A DNA stretch of 64,000 nucleotides, from the NCBI GenBank assembly GCA_016872725.1, contig VGZC01000017.1, positions 30,481 to 94,480 of the forward strand, given 5' to 3'. A program made the position numbers and the translations under genes. The notes beneath the pieces were generated by a model, which saw nothing but the letters and a program-made list of their open reading frames with translations, did no database searches and was not told where the DNA came from. Position 1 is the stretch's first letter. The number at the start of each line of letters is the position of its first letter. The DNA is from Planctomycetota bacterium. GTDB taxonomy: Bacteria > Planctomycetota > Planctomycetia > Pirellulales > Pirellulaceae. Below, one piece after another: positions 27,360 to 35,269 of the stretch.

Positions 27360-28286
27360 CTAGGGTGTCGGCGGGCCGGTTCCGGCGCCGGGGAGGGGAA
27401 TTCCCGGGAGACCGGGAACGGTCGGCGAGCCGTCCGTTCCGCCCGATTGCCCCGCGTCCCCTTCGCCGGGAAGACCGGGCAGCGGAGGAAGGCCGATCGC
27501 GCCGGGCGGGTTCAGCGCTCCAGGTCCCGCGCCGCTCGACATGCCGGGCCATTCGCCCGCCGCGCCGCGACGTCCCGGTCCGCCAAACATCGACGGCCCG
27601 CCGCTTCGCTGCCCGCCCGCCGACGACTGCTGTCCGATGGTGACTTGGGGACCCGCGGACCGCCCCGCGTGGTCGCGTCCCTGTTGATTGACGACGGGCT
27701 GCTCGAATAGAGCCGTGATCCACCGTTCGCGTCCGCGTTGCAGCGTGACGCGCGGCGGATCGATCGCGACGACCTCGACATTCGCGTGCACCGCACCCGC
27801 CTCCATGCCGCGGATCTTGCCGTCGAACGCGAGCAGCGCCTTCATGGCGCCCACGTCGACAAACCCGATCAGGCGAACCGCCTCGTCCTCCTCGCGCTGT
27901 TCGCTCTGGTGCACGACGGGGACGTCGATCTTGGGCGGCGCGAAGAGGTTGAATGGAGCGGGCGGACCACCGGCTGTGGCCGTGCCGGGATTCCCCGGCG
28001 CGACGGGACCGGCGGGTTGGACGTCGGGCGTTCCCGCCGTATTCGACGCCGGATGCACGGGCACGGAGGGAGCGTTCGGGTCCGTGCCCGGCGCCGCGGC
28101 GTTCCGTGTCCCGGGTGTTTCGGGCGTTTCGGATGAAGGGGCCGTCCGCGACGCGCCGACCGATTCCGGCGCGCCGGCCGCACCCTCGGGAGTCGAGGAC
28201 TCCGGCGCGGCCCGCGAACAGCCCGCGAGGATCAGCCCGAGCGCGATCAGCGCCCATCCCGACTTGCACGAACGCGCGGTACGCAT
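27360..28286 (-). CDS. Lipoprotein with a PilP/GspC-like core
   Basis: 308 residues. Type II signal peptide with lipobox LILAGC (Cys23). A Pro/Ala/Thr-rich stretch leads to a small ordered domain at about residues 110-195: FNLFAPPKIDVPVV, EDEAVRLIGFVDVGAMKALL, FDGKIRGMEAGAVHANVEVV, ERWITALFEQ. This beta-rich pattern (R-x-x-G, a signal over-run, then I-D-x-x-R-V-T-L) resembles PilP and GspC homology domains that link inner-membrane pilus subunits to the secretin. The last 110 residues are Gly/Pro-rich. It is transcribed away from the pilus cluster, with 383 bp between them. Assignment as the missing PilP of that cluster is inference from fold and place. Confidence 0.6.
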   Translation of the reverse strand: MRTARSCKSGWALIALGLILAGCSRAAPESSTPEGAAGAPESVGASRTAPSSETPETPGTRNAAAPGTDPNAPSVPVHPASNTAGTPDVQPAGPVAPGNPGTATAGGPPAPFNLFAPPKIDVPVVHQSEQREEDEAVRLIGFVDVGAMKALLAFDGKIRGMEAGAVHANVEVVAIDPPRVTLQRGRERWITALFEQPVVNQQGRDHAGRSAGPQVTIGQQSSAGGQRSGGPSMFGGPGRRGAAGEWPGMSSGAGPGALNPPGAIGLPPLPGLPGEGDAGQSGGTDGSPTVPGLPGIPLPGAGTGPPTP

Positions 28287-28669
28287 GGCTCGCCTTTCCT
28301 CCCTACAACTCTAGCCCTCGATCTCCATCGTCGTCGCGGCGAATTCGTCGGCTCGTGACAACCGTTTCGGATTCCGCGTCTTTCGCCTTTTCCGGCGATT
28401 CGGCGCGTGACGATCGAACGGGTTCTCGCGATTCGAACGGCGCGGCGCCGGGGCGCCGCGGCGCCGAACCGTCCGTGCGGGAGCGGGGCCCGCGCCCTCG
28501 CCCGTACGACCGGGTTCCGTTTGACAGGGTATCGGGGAAAGCTACGTTTCCATGTCCTTGCCGAGGGCGCGGCGGTCGCCGCGCGTCCGCGCGGCCCGAT
28601 GACCGGCGTGCCGCCGTCCGTTCGGCGGGAAAGCCACGTCGAGCGATTCGTCGCGATGGAAACCAACCG
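28287..28669. other. Divergent intergenic region of the pilus cluster
   Basis: 383 bases between the PilP-like lipoprotein (minus) and the receiver gene (plus). It contains a very GC-rich imperfect palindrome near 28436-28466 (GGCGCGGCGCC and GGCGCCGCGGCGCC), which could act as a shared operator or cruciform, and the TTGACA promoter described next. The open frames crossing it are shadows. Confidence 0.5.
28521..28548 (+). promoter_or_regulatory. Candidate sigma70 promoter of the pilus operon
   Basis: Perfect TTGACA at 28521-28526, 16 bases, then TACGTT at 28543-28548. It points at the receiver gene 120 bp downstream and could drive the tightly packed receiver-pilB-pilC run. Confidence 0.45.
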
Positions 28670-29062
28670 ATGAGCGAAAACGCGCCGTATGTCGTCTTCG
28701 TCGAGGACGATCCCGTCATGGCCGAGGTGACTCGGTTCCGGCTGGAACTGCTCGGATTCCGAGTCCGCGTGTATGCGACGTCGGACGAGGCGATTCGCGG
28801 CATCAAGGACGAGATGCCGGACGGAGTCATCGTCGACCTGGCGTTCGGAGGCAATGGAGGCCTGAAGTTCATGGAAACGCTCGGGCTCGACGAATCCACG
28901 ACGCGCCTGCCGATCATGGCCCTTTCGACGGACGCCGAGCTTGACACGGTGCAAAAAGCGTTTCGCGCGGGCGCGGTCGAATATCTTGTCGCGCCCTACA
29001 ACCCGTTGATCCTGGAATCGAAGGTCGAACAGCTCACGGCCGCGTCGGGCAAGCCCATTTGA
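28670..29062 (+). CDS. Stand-alone receiver-domain protein, degenerate
   Basis: 130 residues, a single CheY-like receiver with no output domain. The acidic pocket is kept (E12 D13 D14 in VEDDPVM) and the phospho-acceptor is D56 (VIVDLAF); Ser86 (LSTDA) fills the usual Thr/Ser site. The conserved Lys-Pro pair is replaced by Ala-Pro (VAPYNP, residues 107-112), so the invariant lysine is missing. Such receivers often signal without normal phospho-switching. ATG 28670 fits the receiver start; the ribosome site is weak. It is the first gene before pilB, 83 bp away, and may regulate the pilus ATPases as small receivers do in twitching systems. Confidence 0.8.
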   Translation: MSENAPYVVFVEDDPVMAEVTRFRLELLGFRVRVYATSDEAIRGIKDEMPDGVIVDLAFGGNGGLKFMETLGLDESTTRLPIMALSTDAELDTVQKAFRAGAVEYLVAPYNPLILESKVEQLTAASGKPI

Positions 29063-29145
29063 GCGGCCGCGCGGCGCCGTCCGCGATGATACGCGCCCGG
29101 TTCCGCGCCCGGTCGGGACCGCGAACGAAAGAAAGAAGGAAGACG

Positions 29146-30840
29146 ATGGCCGGACGGCTCGGCGACATCCTGGTCGCCCGCAACCTGATCACCGAGGAAC
29201 AGCTCGACGACGCGCTCCAAAGCCAGGGTGCCAGCCGCGGCATGCTCGGCTCGCTGCTCGTCACACGCGGCCTCATCAGTGTCGAACAGCTCGGCGACGC
29301 GCTCGCGCGGCAATTCGACGTCCCGTATCACAAGATCGTCGCGGACGCGGTCAACAGCCAGGTCGTGCGCCTGCTTCCCGAGAATCTCGCCCGGGGACGG
29401 CAGGTCGTGCCGATCTCGGTCTCCGATGGCTCGATGACGCTCGCCATGGTGGCGCCCGACGACATCGAGACGATCTCCGAAGCCGAGCTGATCACCGGGT
29501 ATCAGATCGAGCCCGTTGTCGCGATCCACCACGATGTGCTCCAAGCGCTCGATCGGAGCTTCGATGAACGGATCGCGGCGAGGCAGACGATCGTCGACAT
29601 GAAGCTCGCCGATCTCAAGGCGGCCGCCGAACTCAAGAAGGAGGAGGCGGCCGACGAGTCCGAGGTTCCCGAGGACGAGGAAGCGCCCGTCGTGCGGCTC
29701 GTCCGGTCGATCCTCATGGGCGCGGTGAACGCGGGCGCGAGCGACATCCACCTCGAACCGTTCGTCCCCGAAATGCGGTGCCGTTACCGGATCGACGGCA
29801 ATCTGCAACAGGTTATGACGATCCCGAACCACACCGAGGAGGCCGTCGTCGGCCGCATCAAGGTCATGGCCGACATGGACACGACCGAGAAGCGCAAGCC
29901 GCAGGACGGCAACCTGACGATCGAGGACAACGGACAGAGGGCGAGTTTCCGCGTCAGCACGATCCCGACCGTCGGCGGCGAAAAGGTCTGCATGCGCGTG
30001 CTGAACGAGAACAACCGCGTCTTCACCTTCGAGGCGCTCGGCATGACCGCGGACGAAATCGAAGCGACGAAGATGCTGATCGACAAGCCGCACGGCATGC
30101 TCGTCGTCACCGGCCCCACCGGCTCCGGCAAGACGACCACGATGTACACGATGCTCACGAACATCGACTCGGCCACCACCAACATCTCGACGGTCGAGGA
30201 CCCGGTCGAGTTCCGGTTGCGGGGCATCAATCAGGTGCAGGCGAACAACGAGCACGGCATGGGGTTCGCCAACGCGCTGAAGTACCTCATGCGGCAGGAC
30301 CCCGACGTGATCCTGGTGGGCGAGATCCGCGACCACGAGACGGCGACCGCCGCCGTCCAGGCCGCGCTCACCGGCCACCTGCTCATCAGCACGCTCCACA
30401 CCAACGACGCCGTCGGCGCCGTCACCCGGCTCAACGACCTCGGGCTCGACCGGTTCAAGATCGCCGGGGCGCTGATCGCCGCGTACGCCCAACGCCTCCT
30501 GCGGGGCATTTGCAAGCATTGCATGGAGCCGTCGGCGCCGAATCCGAAACTCCTCCAATCGCTGCTCGACGGCCGCGAATTCGACGCGTCCGGAACGTTT
30601 TACACGGGTCGCGGCTGCAAGAAGTGCATGGGGACGGGGTACGTCGGGCGGATTCCGATCTACGAGATCATGCTCGTCACGCCCGAACTCGAAAAGGCGA
30701 TCGAGGCGGGCCTTCCGAGCTCGAAGCTGCGCGAGATCGCCGCCTCGCAGGGCATGAAACAGCTCGCCCCCAACGGCCTCGAACAGGCCCGGCTCGGCCG
30801 CACGACGGTCGAGGAAGTCTACTTCAAGCTGTCCAGTTGA
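29146..30840 (+). CDS. pilB: PilB-type pilus assembly ATPase
   Basis: 564-residue hexameric ATPase that powers pilus extension at the inner membrane. An N-terminal MshEN/GSPII_E domain (RLGDILVARNLITEEQLDDA) is followed by a charged linker, the N2 region (NAGASDIHLEPF; RYRIDGNLQQV), Walker A GPTGSGKTT near residue 324, Asp-box ISTVEDPVEF, Walker B DPDVILVGEIRD and His-box STLHTNDAVGAVTRL. A zinc-binding tetracysteine pair (CKHCMEP and GCKKCMGTGY) marks the PilB/GspE class and excludes PilT. ATG 29146 follows GGAAG. Next in line is the platform protein, 25 bp away. A second ATPase of this type is encoded at 55115; this one belongs to the retractile pilus set. Confidence 0.93.
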   Translation: MAGRLGDILVARNLITEEQLDDALQSQGASRGMLGSLLVTRGLISVEQLGDALARQFDVPYHKIVADAVNSQVVRLLPENLARGRQVVPISVSDGSMTLAMVAPDDIETISEAELITGYQIEPVVAIHHDVLQALDRSFDERIAARQTIVDMKLADLKAAAELKKEEAADESEVPEDEEAPVVRLVRSILMGAVNAGASDIHLEPFVPEMRCRYRIDGNLQQVMTIPNHTEEAVVGRIKVMADMDTTEKRKPQDGNLTIEDNGQRASFRVSTIPTVGGEKVCMRVLNENNRVFTFEALGMTADEIEATKMLIDKPHGMLVVTGPTGSGKTTTMYTMLTNIDSATTNISTVEDPVEFRLRGINQVQANNEHGMGFANALKYLMRQDPDVILVGEIRDHETATAAVQAALTGHLLISTLHTNDAVGAVTRLNDLGLDRFKIAGALIAAYAQRLLRGICKHCMEPSAPNPKLLQSLLDGREFDASGTFYTGRGCKKCMGTGYVGRIPIYEIMLVTPELEKAIEAGLPSSKLREIAASQGMKQLAPNGLEQARLGRTTVEEVYFKLSS

Positions 30841-30865
30841 CGGCCGCGAGGCCTGGAGCACGAAC

Positions 30866-32020
30866 ATGGCGACCGCGCGACTTTCCCGCCGCCGCGAGGA
30901 TACCGGCTCCAAACCGCTCCTCCAACGGCTCGCCGACATCAAGATCGGAGGCAAGGCCAGGAAGGCCACAAAGATCAAGAAGCGGGACTTGATCTACATC
31001 ATGCGCAACGTCTCGACGCTCATCGAGAACGGCCTTACCCTCCCCAAGTCGATCGAGACCATCGCGCGCGAGAAAACGCTCCGCGCCTACGCCCCGCTGC
31101 TCGACGGCATCCGCATGCGGATCGAGAGCGGCGAGACGTTCAGCGGCGCGCTGCAGCAGGCGGGCGGCGTCTTCTCCGATCTCATGATCAACCAGATCCG
31201 GGTCGGCGAACGGTCGGGCACGCTTCCCGACACGATCAAGCGCCTCACGCAGCAACTCGAAAACGCCGACAACCTCAAGGGGATGATCCTCAAGAAACTC
31301 GCCTACCCCACGATGCTCGTCACGCTCGGCTCCGGAGCCGTCTCGTTCATGCTCCTCTATGTCGTGCCGACGTTCGAAAAGACGTACGCGGAATCGGGCG
31401 CCAAGCTGCCGATGATCACGCAGGTTCTGATCGAGGCGGGCCGGTTCGGCACGTCGTACGGATGGATCATCCTGCTCGCCATGGGCCTCTTCGTCGCCGC
31501 CGTCGTCACCGTGCGACGGAATCCGAAGGGCCGATTCTGGATGGACACGACGTTGCTCAAGGCGCCGCTGCTCGGCGATTGGCTGCGGAACATCGCCGTG
31601 CTGCAGTTCGTCGAGGTGCTCGGCAACCTGATGGAGGCGGGATTCACGATCGTCGACGCGCTCAAGGTCTGCTGCGGCTCGGTCAACAACCGCGCGGTGC
31701 GGAAGAGCGTCGAACAACTCCACGCCGCCATCCTGCGGGGCGAACGGTTCAGCGCCGAACTCGAACGGCACGGCGACCTGTTTCCCCCGATCGTCAATCA
31801 GCTCGTGATCGTCGGAGAGAAGACGGGTACGCTCGCGAAGGCGACCAAGGACATCCGCAAACACCTCGAGCGCGAGGTCCACCGCTACACGGCCCTCATG
31901 TTGGGCATGATCGAACCGATCCTGACCGTCGGCCTGGCGACCTGCATCGGCGGAATCCTGCTCGCCATCTATCTCCCGATGTTCGACATGATCGGCGCGA
32001 TGGACGGTGGTCCGAAGTAA
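30866..32020 (+). CDS. pilC: PilC/GspF-type inner-membrane platform protein
   Basis: 384 residues with two copies of the T2SSF domain. The first begins YIMRNVSTLIENGLTLPKSI, with FSGALQQAGGVFSDLMINQI; the second begins LQFVEVLGNLMEAGFTIVDA, with FSAELERHGDLFPPIVNQLV. Membrane spans lie near residues 150-172 (SGAVSFMLLYVVPTF), 195-215 (IILLAMGLFVAAVV) and 350-372 (LATCIGGILLAIYLPMF). It couples the assembly ATPase to the growing pilus. GGAG lies upstream of ATG 30866. Adjacent to pilB in the usual order. Confidence 0.92.
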   Translation: MATARLSRRREDTGSKPLLQRLADIKIGGKARKATKIKKRDLIYIMRNVSTLIENGLTLPKSIETIAREKTLRAYAPLLDGIRMRIESGETFSGALQQAGGVFSDLMINQIRVGERSGTLPDTIKRLTQQLENADNLKGMILKKLAYPTMLVTLGSGAVSFMLLYVVPTFEKTYAESGAKLPMITQVLIEAGRFGTSYGWIILLAMGLFVAAVVTVRRNPKGRFWMDTTLLKAPLLGDWLRNIAVLQFVEVLGNLMEAGFTIVDALKVCCGSVNNRAVRKSVEQLHAAILRGERFSAELERHGDLFPPIVNQLVIVGEKTGTLAKATKDIRKHLEREVHRYTALMLGMIEPILTVGLATCIGGILLAIYLPMFDMIGAMDGGPK

Positions 32021-32080
32021 GGTCGCCCCAACGTCCGGGACGTTCGTTCCGCGCCGGCTTAAGTGCCAAGAAAGGTCCGC

Positions 32081-32419
32081 ATGATCCGACGCCCTCCCGC
32101 CGCGCGCCGCAGCGCGTTCAGTCTCATGGAGATGCTCGCCGTCGTCACGATCCTCGGCGTCCTCGCCGCGCTCATCGTCCCCCGGTTCACCGGGCAGGCG
32201 AAAGCGGCGAGGAAGAACGCGTGCGACGTGAACCGCGGCAACATCGAAGTGCAATGCCAACTCTGGTACCGCAACAAGGGCGCCTGGCCCGCCGCCGCGC
32301 TCTCGGACATCGGCGCCGATCCCAAGTACTTCCCGGACCGGATCCCGGCGTGCCCCGTCGACTCGACGGCCTACACGATCGATCGATCGACCGGACGCGT
32401 CGTCGGCCATTCGCACTGA
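32081..32419 (+). CDS. Type IV pilin-like protein (short)
   Basis: 112 residues. A short basic leader, prepilin peptidase site before FSLMEMLAVVTILGVLAALI (Ala-Phe junction, Glu at +5) and a compact C-domain (ACDVNRGNIEVQCQLWYRNK; GAWPAAALSDIGADPKYFPD; CPVDSTAYTIDRSTGRVVGH). Start ATG 32081 has AAGAAAGG upstream; GTG 32063 is less likely. Position right after pilC makes it a major or minor pilin. The last segment resembles the pseudopilin at 42586 (DARTGRVAGHDH), so the two are probably paralogues. Confidence 0.85.
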   Translation: MIRRPPAARRSAFSLMEMLAVVTILGVLAALIVPRFTGQAKAARKNACDVNRGNIEVQCQLWYRNKGAWPAAALSDIGADPKYFPDRIPACPVDSTAYTIDRSTGRVVGHSH

Positions 32420-32444
32420 GGCCCATGCGGGGCGCCGCGCGCCG

Positions 32445-32640
32445 AAACCGCGACCTATGTTGGATTGGAGGCTCGGAATTCAATTCGGCCGTCGAGCGGT
32501 GGTATTTCGAGAAGGGATCGTACCCGGCGAAAGACCTGTCGGATATCGGCGCCAATGCGAGCTATTTTCCGAACGGCCTGCCGACCAATCCGCTGACCGG
32601 CGCGGAATACACGCTGGACGCCAACAACCGGGCCCAGTAA
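32445..32640 (+). pseudogene. Truncated duplicate of the 32843 pilin gene
   Basis: From about 32474 the sequence codes EFNSAVERWYFEKGSYPAKD then LSDIGANASYFPN to NNRAQ and stop, nearly identical over about 165 bases to the C-terminal half of the pilin at 32843-33175. Upstream, 32445-32473 matches that gene's leader (CGCCGAAA..CG.GACCTATG). The leader is thus joined directly to mid-gene sequence: the copy has lost its start, signal and N-terminal helix and cannot make a pilin. It is a relic of tandem duplication plus internal deletion. Confidence 0.8.
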
Positions 32641-32703
32641 GCCGGACACGCCGCGCGCGGGAGTTGCCACCCGACTGGCCAAGAAAAAACGGTTCGAACG
32701 AGG

Positions 32704-32730
32704 TTGCACGCCGAAATCGTGACCTATGCT
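32704..32730 (+). promoter_or_regulatory. Candidate promoter of the pilin gene
   Basis: TTGCAC (32704-32709), a short 15-base spacer and TATGCT (32725-32730). The -10 is preceded by GTGACC; related GACCTA strings precede -10-like hexamers TATGTT at 32456 (duplicate leader) and TACAGT at 40413 (before pilT). Upstream position and duplication of the leader support a promoter. Confidence 0.4.
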
Positions 32731-32842
32731 CTGAATGGAGGCGGCGCGGGCCGACGGCCCCAGAGTCGCCGAACACGTCTCGGGTTTGGGCCTCCGGAGT
32801 GACCGGGGGTCCGCATGGTTCGCAATGAGGGGAAATGAGGCA

Positions 32843-33175
32843 ATGGCAAGTCAAGTCAAGAAGAATCGGACTCGGCGACGCGGCGGATTCTCGCTGCTCG
32901 AACTCCTCGCGGTCGTCACGATCCTCGGCATCATCGCCGTGGTCGTCATCCCGCGCATCAGCGTCTCGGCCAACACGGCCAAGACGAACGCCCACAAGCA
33001 GAACGTGTCGGAAATCAATTCGGCCGTCGAACGGTGGTATTTCGAGAAGGGATCGTACCCGGCGAAAGACCTGTCGGACATCGGCGCCGACGCGAACTAT
33101 TTTCCGAACAGCCTGCCCACCAACCCGCTGACCGGCGCGAAGTACACGCTGGACGCCAACAACCGGGCCCAATAG
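32843..33175 (+). CDS. Type IV pilin-like protein (probable major subunit)
   Basis: 110 residues: basic leader, peptidase site GG before FSLLELLAVVTILGIIAVVV (Phe at +1, Glu at +5), then SEINSAVERWYFEKGSYPAK and the Pro/Asn-rich end NPLTGAKYTLDANNRAQ. The short globular part is typical of small planctomycete pseudopilins. ATG 32843 follows GAGGGGAAATGAGG. Its own promoter-like leader and the existence of a duplicate copy suggest high demand, as for a major pilin. Separated by 44 bp from the next minor pseudopilin. Confidence 0.85.
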   Translation: MASQVKKNRTRRRGGFSLLELLAVVTILGIIAVVVIPRISVSANTAKTNAHKQNVSEINSAVERWYFEKGSYPAKDLSDIGADANYFPNSLPTNPLTGAKYTLDANNRAQ

Positions 33176-33219
33176 GCCTAGGTCGCCCGTGATCGAGGCC
33201 GAACCCGGACGGGCGAGCC

Positions 33220-33690
33220 ATGCGAACGCACCGCCGCCAACCACGACGACGAGGTGTCTCCCTTCTGGAGCTCCTCGTCGTCGTCACGTTGATGGGGATT
33301 TTCGCGTCGGTCGCGGCGGCCCGGTTCGGGCCGACCCTGTTCGGCGATTTCGGATCGCGGAGCGACGCGCGGCGCGTTTCGCTCGACCTGCTGCGTGCCC
33401 AGCGCGCCGCGATCATGACGGGCGACAACCACTTCTTGGAATTCACGACGCAGGGAGGCAAGACGACCGGCTATCAGATCCGGCGCGTCGTCGAGTCGGG
33501 CAGCGAGCCGGCCGACGCGTTCCGCGAGTTCACCAAGGAGGTGGCGGTCACCGTGTCGCATCCCCGCGCCGAATTCAATTTCGAAGGGCAGGCGCTCGCC
33601 GCCTACCAGGTTCGGCTCGCCGGCAAGAACCGCTCGTGGTCGGTCACCGTCGTGCCGGTCAATGGGGCCGTGCGGGTGGTCGAACCATGA
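33220..33690 (+). CDS. GspH/FimT-like minor pseudopilin
   Basis: 156 residues. Prepilin site before VSLLELLVVVTLMGIFASVA (Gly-Val junction, Glu at +5), then the GspH/FimT-type pattern FGSRSDARRVSLDLLRAQRA, AIMTGDNHFLEFTTQ and an extended C-domain (YQVRLAGKNRSWSVTVVPVN). Minor pseudopilins of this type prime pilus assembly. The ribosome site is weak; ATG 33220 gives a short basic leader. Its stop overlaps an in-frame ATG of the following gene. Confidence 0.82.
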   Translation: MRTHRRQPRRRGVSLLELLVVVTLMGIFASVAAARFGPTLFGDFGSRSDARRVSLDLLRAQRAAIMTGDNHFLEFTTQGGKTTGYQIRRVVESGSEPADAFREFTKEVAVTVSHPRAEFNFEGQALAAYQVRLAGKNRSWSVTVVPVNGAVRVVEP

Positions 33691-33815
33691 CGGTCGGACA
33701 ACGGGCCGATTTTCCCGAGCGGCGGGGAAGCGGGCGAAGCGGGGGTCGAACGGAAAAACGGAACAGGGCGGCATTCGAGTCGATGATCGAGTCGATGATC
33801 GAGTGGGAGGCGGGC

Positions 33816-34268
33816 ATGCGCGGGAATCGACGGACCACCGCGCCGCGGCGCGACGGCCAAACGCTGCTCGAACTGATCGCGGCGACGACGATCATCGCGA
33901 CAGCCCTCGTGCCCGCGCTGCGGATGATGCGCGACAGCCTCCGGGTGAGCCGCGACCTCGAAACGGCGGGTTTCATGACGTCGCTCTGCGTCAGCACGCT
34001 CGAACGCGAGGCGGCCCGATCGGTCGTCTCGTGGGACACGCTGGGGTCCACGGGCGATTTCGCTTCCGAGGGACGCCCTGATCTGCGGTTCCAGGTCACG
34101 AAGAGCGACGACGGCTCCGCCGGAGGCATCCCGAACCTCTTGATGGCGGCCCGCGTGCTCGTCTGGCACGACCGAAACGCGAACGGCGCTTTCGACGACG
34201 GCGAGCCGTCCGTGACCTTCGCCACCAAGCTCTGCAAGACGATGGGGTTCCAGGATGAGGCGAAATAG
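33816..34268 (+). CDS. PilV/GspI-like minor pseudopilin
   Basis: 150 residues. The leader MRGNRRTTAPRRDG precedes QTLLELIAATTIIATALVPA (Gly-Gln cleavage, Glu at +5), and the downstream region SLCVSTLEREAARSVVSWDT fits PilV/GspI. The frame is open from 33687 (overlapping the preceding stop), but ATG 33816 has GGGAGG at ideal spacing and gives a normal leader. A 12-bp tandem (GAGTCGATGATC) lies just upstream. Overlaps the next gene by 14 bases, implying translational coupling. Confidence 0.75.
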   Translation: MRGNRRTTAPRRDGQTLLELIAATTIIATALVPALRMMRDSLRVSRDLETAGFMTSLCVSTLEREAARSVVSWDTLGSTGDFASEGRPDLRFQVTKSDDGSAGGIPNLLMAARVLVWHDRNANGAFDDGEPSVTFATKLCKTMGFQDEAK

Positions 34269-34770
34269 GCGACGGCGCGCGATGACCATGCTGGAGATGG
34301 TCATCGCGACGACCATGTTGACCGCCGTGCTCACGACCGTTTCGGTCGTGATGCGGACGGGGCGCGGCGCGTGGGAGGCGCACGAATCCGACTTCACCCG
34401 ACTCGAAGCGGCACACGCGACCGTGCGGCACATCGTCCGCTCGGCGCGTCAGGCCGAATCGATTGTCGCAGTCACGTCGCAGGGGAACCCGGCCGGCTCG
34501 CTGTCGGTCCAAATGCCCGACGGCCAGACGCTCGTCTGGTCGCGCAACGGAGCCGACAATTCGGTGCTTTTCGGCGCGGGCGCCGCCGACCAACTGCTCG
34601 CCGACGGCATTACCCAATTGACCTTCCAGGGCTATCGGGCCGACGGCCTTACGGCGACCAATACGGTGAGCCAGATCCAGTGCCTGCTCGTCACCGCGTC
34701 CGTGAACCTCGCGAGGGACGGGTCTCCCTCGCGAACCGTTCGGTCCTGGGTGACGATCCGGACATGGTGA
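34255..34770 (+). CDS. PilW/GspJ-like minor pseudopilin
   Basis: 171 residues. Leader MRRNRRRRA, then MTMLEMVIATTMLTAVLTTV (Ala at -1, Glu at +5). The C-domain has the PilW/GspJ pattern: FTRLEAAHATVRHIVRSARQ, SLSVQMPDGQTLVWSRNG, LLADGITQLTFQGYRADGL. Starts inside the previous gene and ends 46 bp before the next, within one operon. Part of the tip complex in known systems. Confidence 0.8.
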   Translation: MRRNRRRRAMTMLEMVIATTMLTAVLTTVSVVMRTGRGAWEAHESDFTRLEAAHATVRHIVRSARQAESIVAVTSQGNPAGSLSVQMPDGQTLVWSRNGADNSVLFGAGAADQLLADGITQLTFQGYRADGLTATNTVSQIQCLLVTASVNLARDGSPSRTVRSWVTIRTW

Positions 34771-34816
34771 CGCGAGGGACGCATCGGCGTTTCCGAACGG
34801 AGGAGCGAACGACGTG

Positions 34817-35215
34817 ATGTACGGCGCAAATCGACATGTCCGAGTTTCCGAGCATCGGCGACGGCGCGCCGGAGCGGCCATGATGACGGCCCTCTTCGTC
34901 ATGGCCGTGACGACGGCGGTCGTCATCGGCATCCTCGACACCGAACAGCTCGAATACGCGTCGCTGAAAAACACGATCGAATACGACCGGGCGCGGTACC
35001 TCGCCGAGGCGGGGGTCGCGCACGCCATGGCGATGCTCGAACAGGACATCACGTGGCGGCAAGGCGTTCTCGCGACCGAATATCCGGCAGGCAGCGGTGA
35101 AACGTATTCCGCCGAAGTTGCCGATGGTCCGGACGCGACGGTGATCGTGACGGCGACGGGCGTCGCCGGCCGCGTGACGCGCCGATTGCAAGCTACGATC
35201 AAACATGGCGGTTGA
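34817..35215 (+). CDS. PilX/GspK-like minor pseudopilin
   Basis: 132 residues. Hydrophobic segment AMMTALFVMAVTTAVVIGIL after a basic leader, followed by DRARYLAEAGVAHAMAMLEQ, the hallmark of PilX/GspK N-terminal domains, and a short beta region (YSAEVADGPDATVIVTATGV). The canonical Glu at +5 is absent, as is common in this group. Start could be ATG 34817 or the adjacent GTG 34814; GGAGG lies 10-13 bases upstream. Much shorter than the GspK of the second cluster at 61127. Confidence 0.72.
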   Translation: MYGANRHVRVSEHRRRRAGAAMMTALFVMAVTTAVVIGILDTEQLEYASLKNTIEYDRARYLAEAGVAHAMAMLEQDITWRQGVLATEYPAGSGETYSAEVADGPDATVIVTATGVAGRVTRRLQATIKHGG

Positions 35216-35231
35216 TCGGCCGCGGCCGATC
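35214..35231. repeat. 18-bp perfect palindrome between pseudopilin and pilM-like genes
   Basis: GATCGGCCGCGGCCGATC is perfectly self-complementary. It overlaps the pseudopilin stop codon and sits just before an ATG at 35234, so in RNA it would pair over that start. This favours initiation of the next gene at 35270 and may reduce read-through. Confidence 0.5.
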
Positions 35232-35269
35232 CGATGGCCGCTTACGCCAACGACAACGGGAATGCGACG

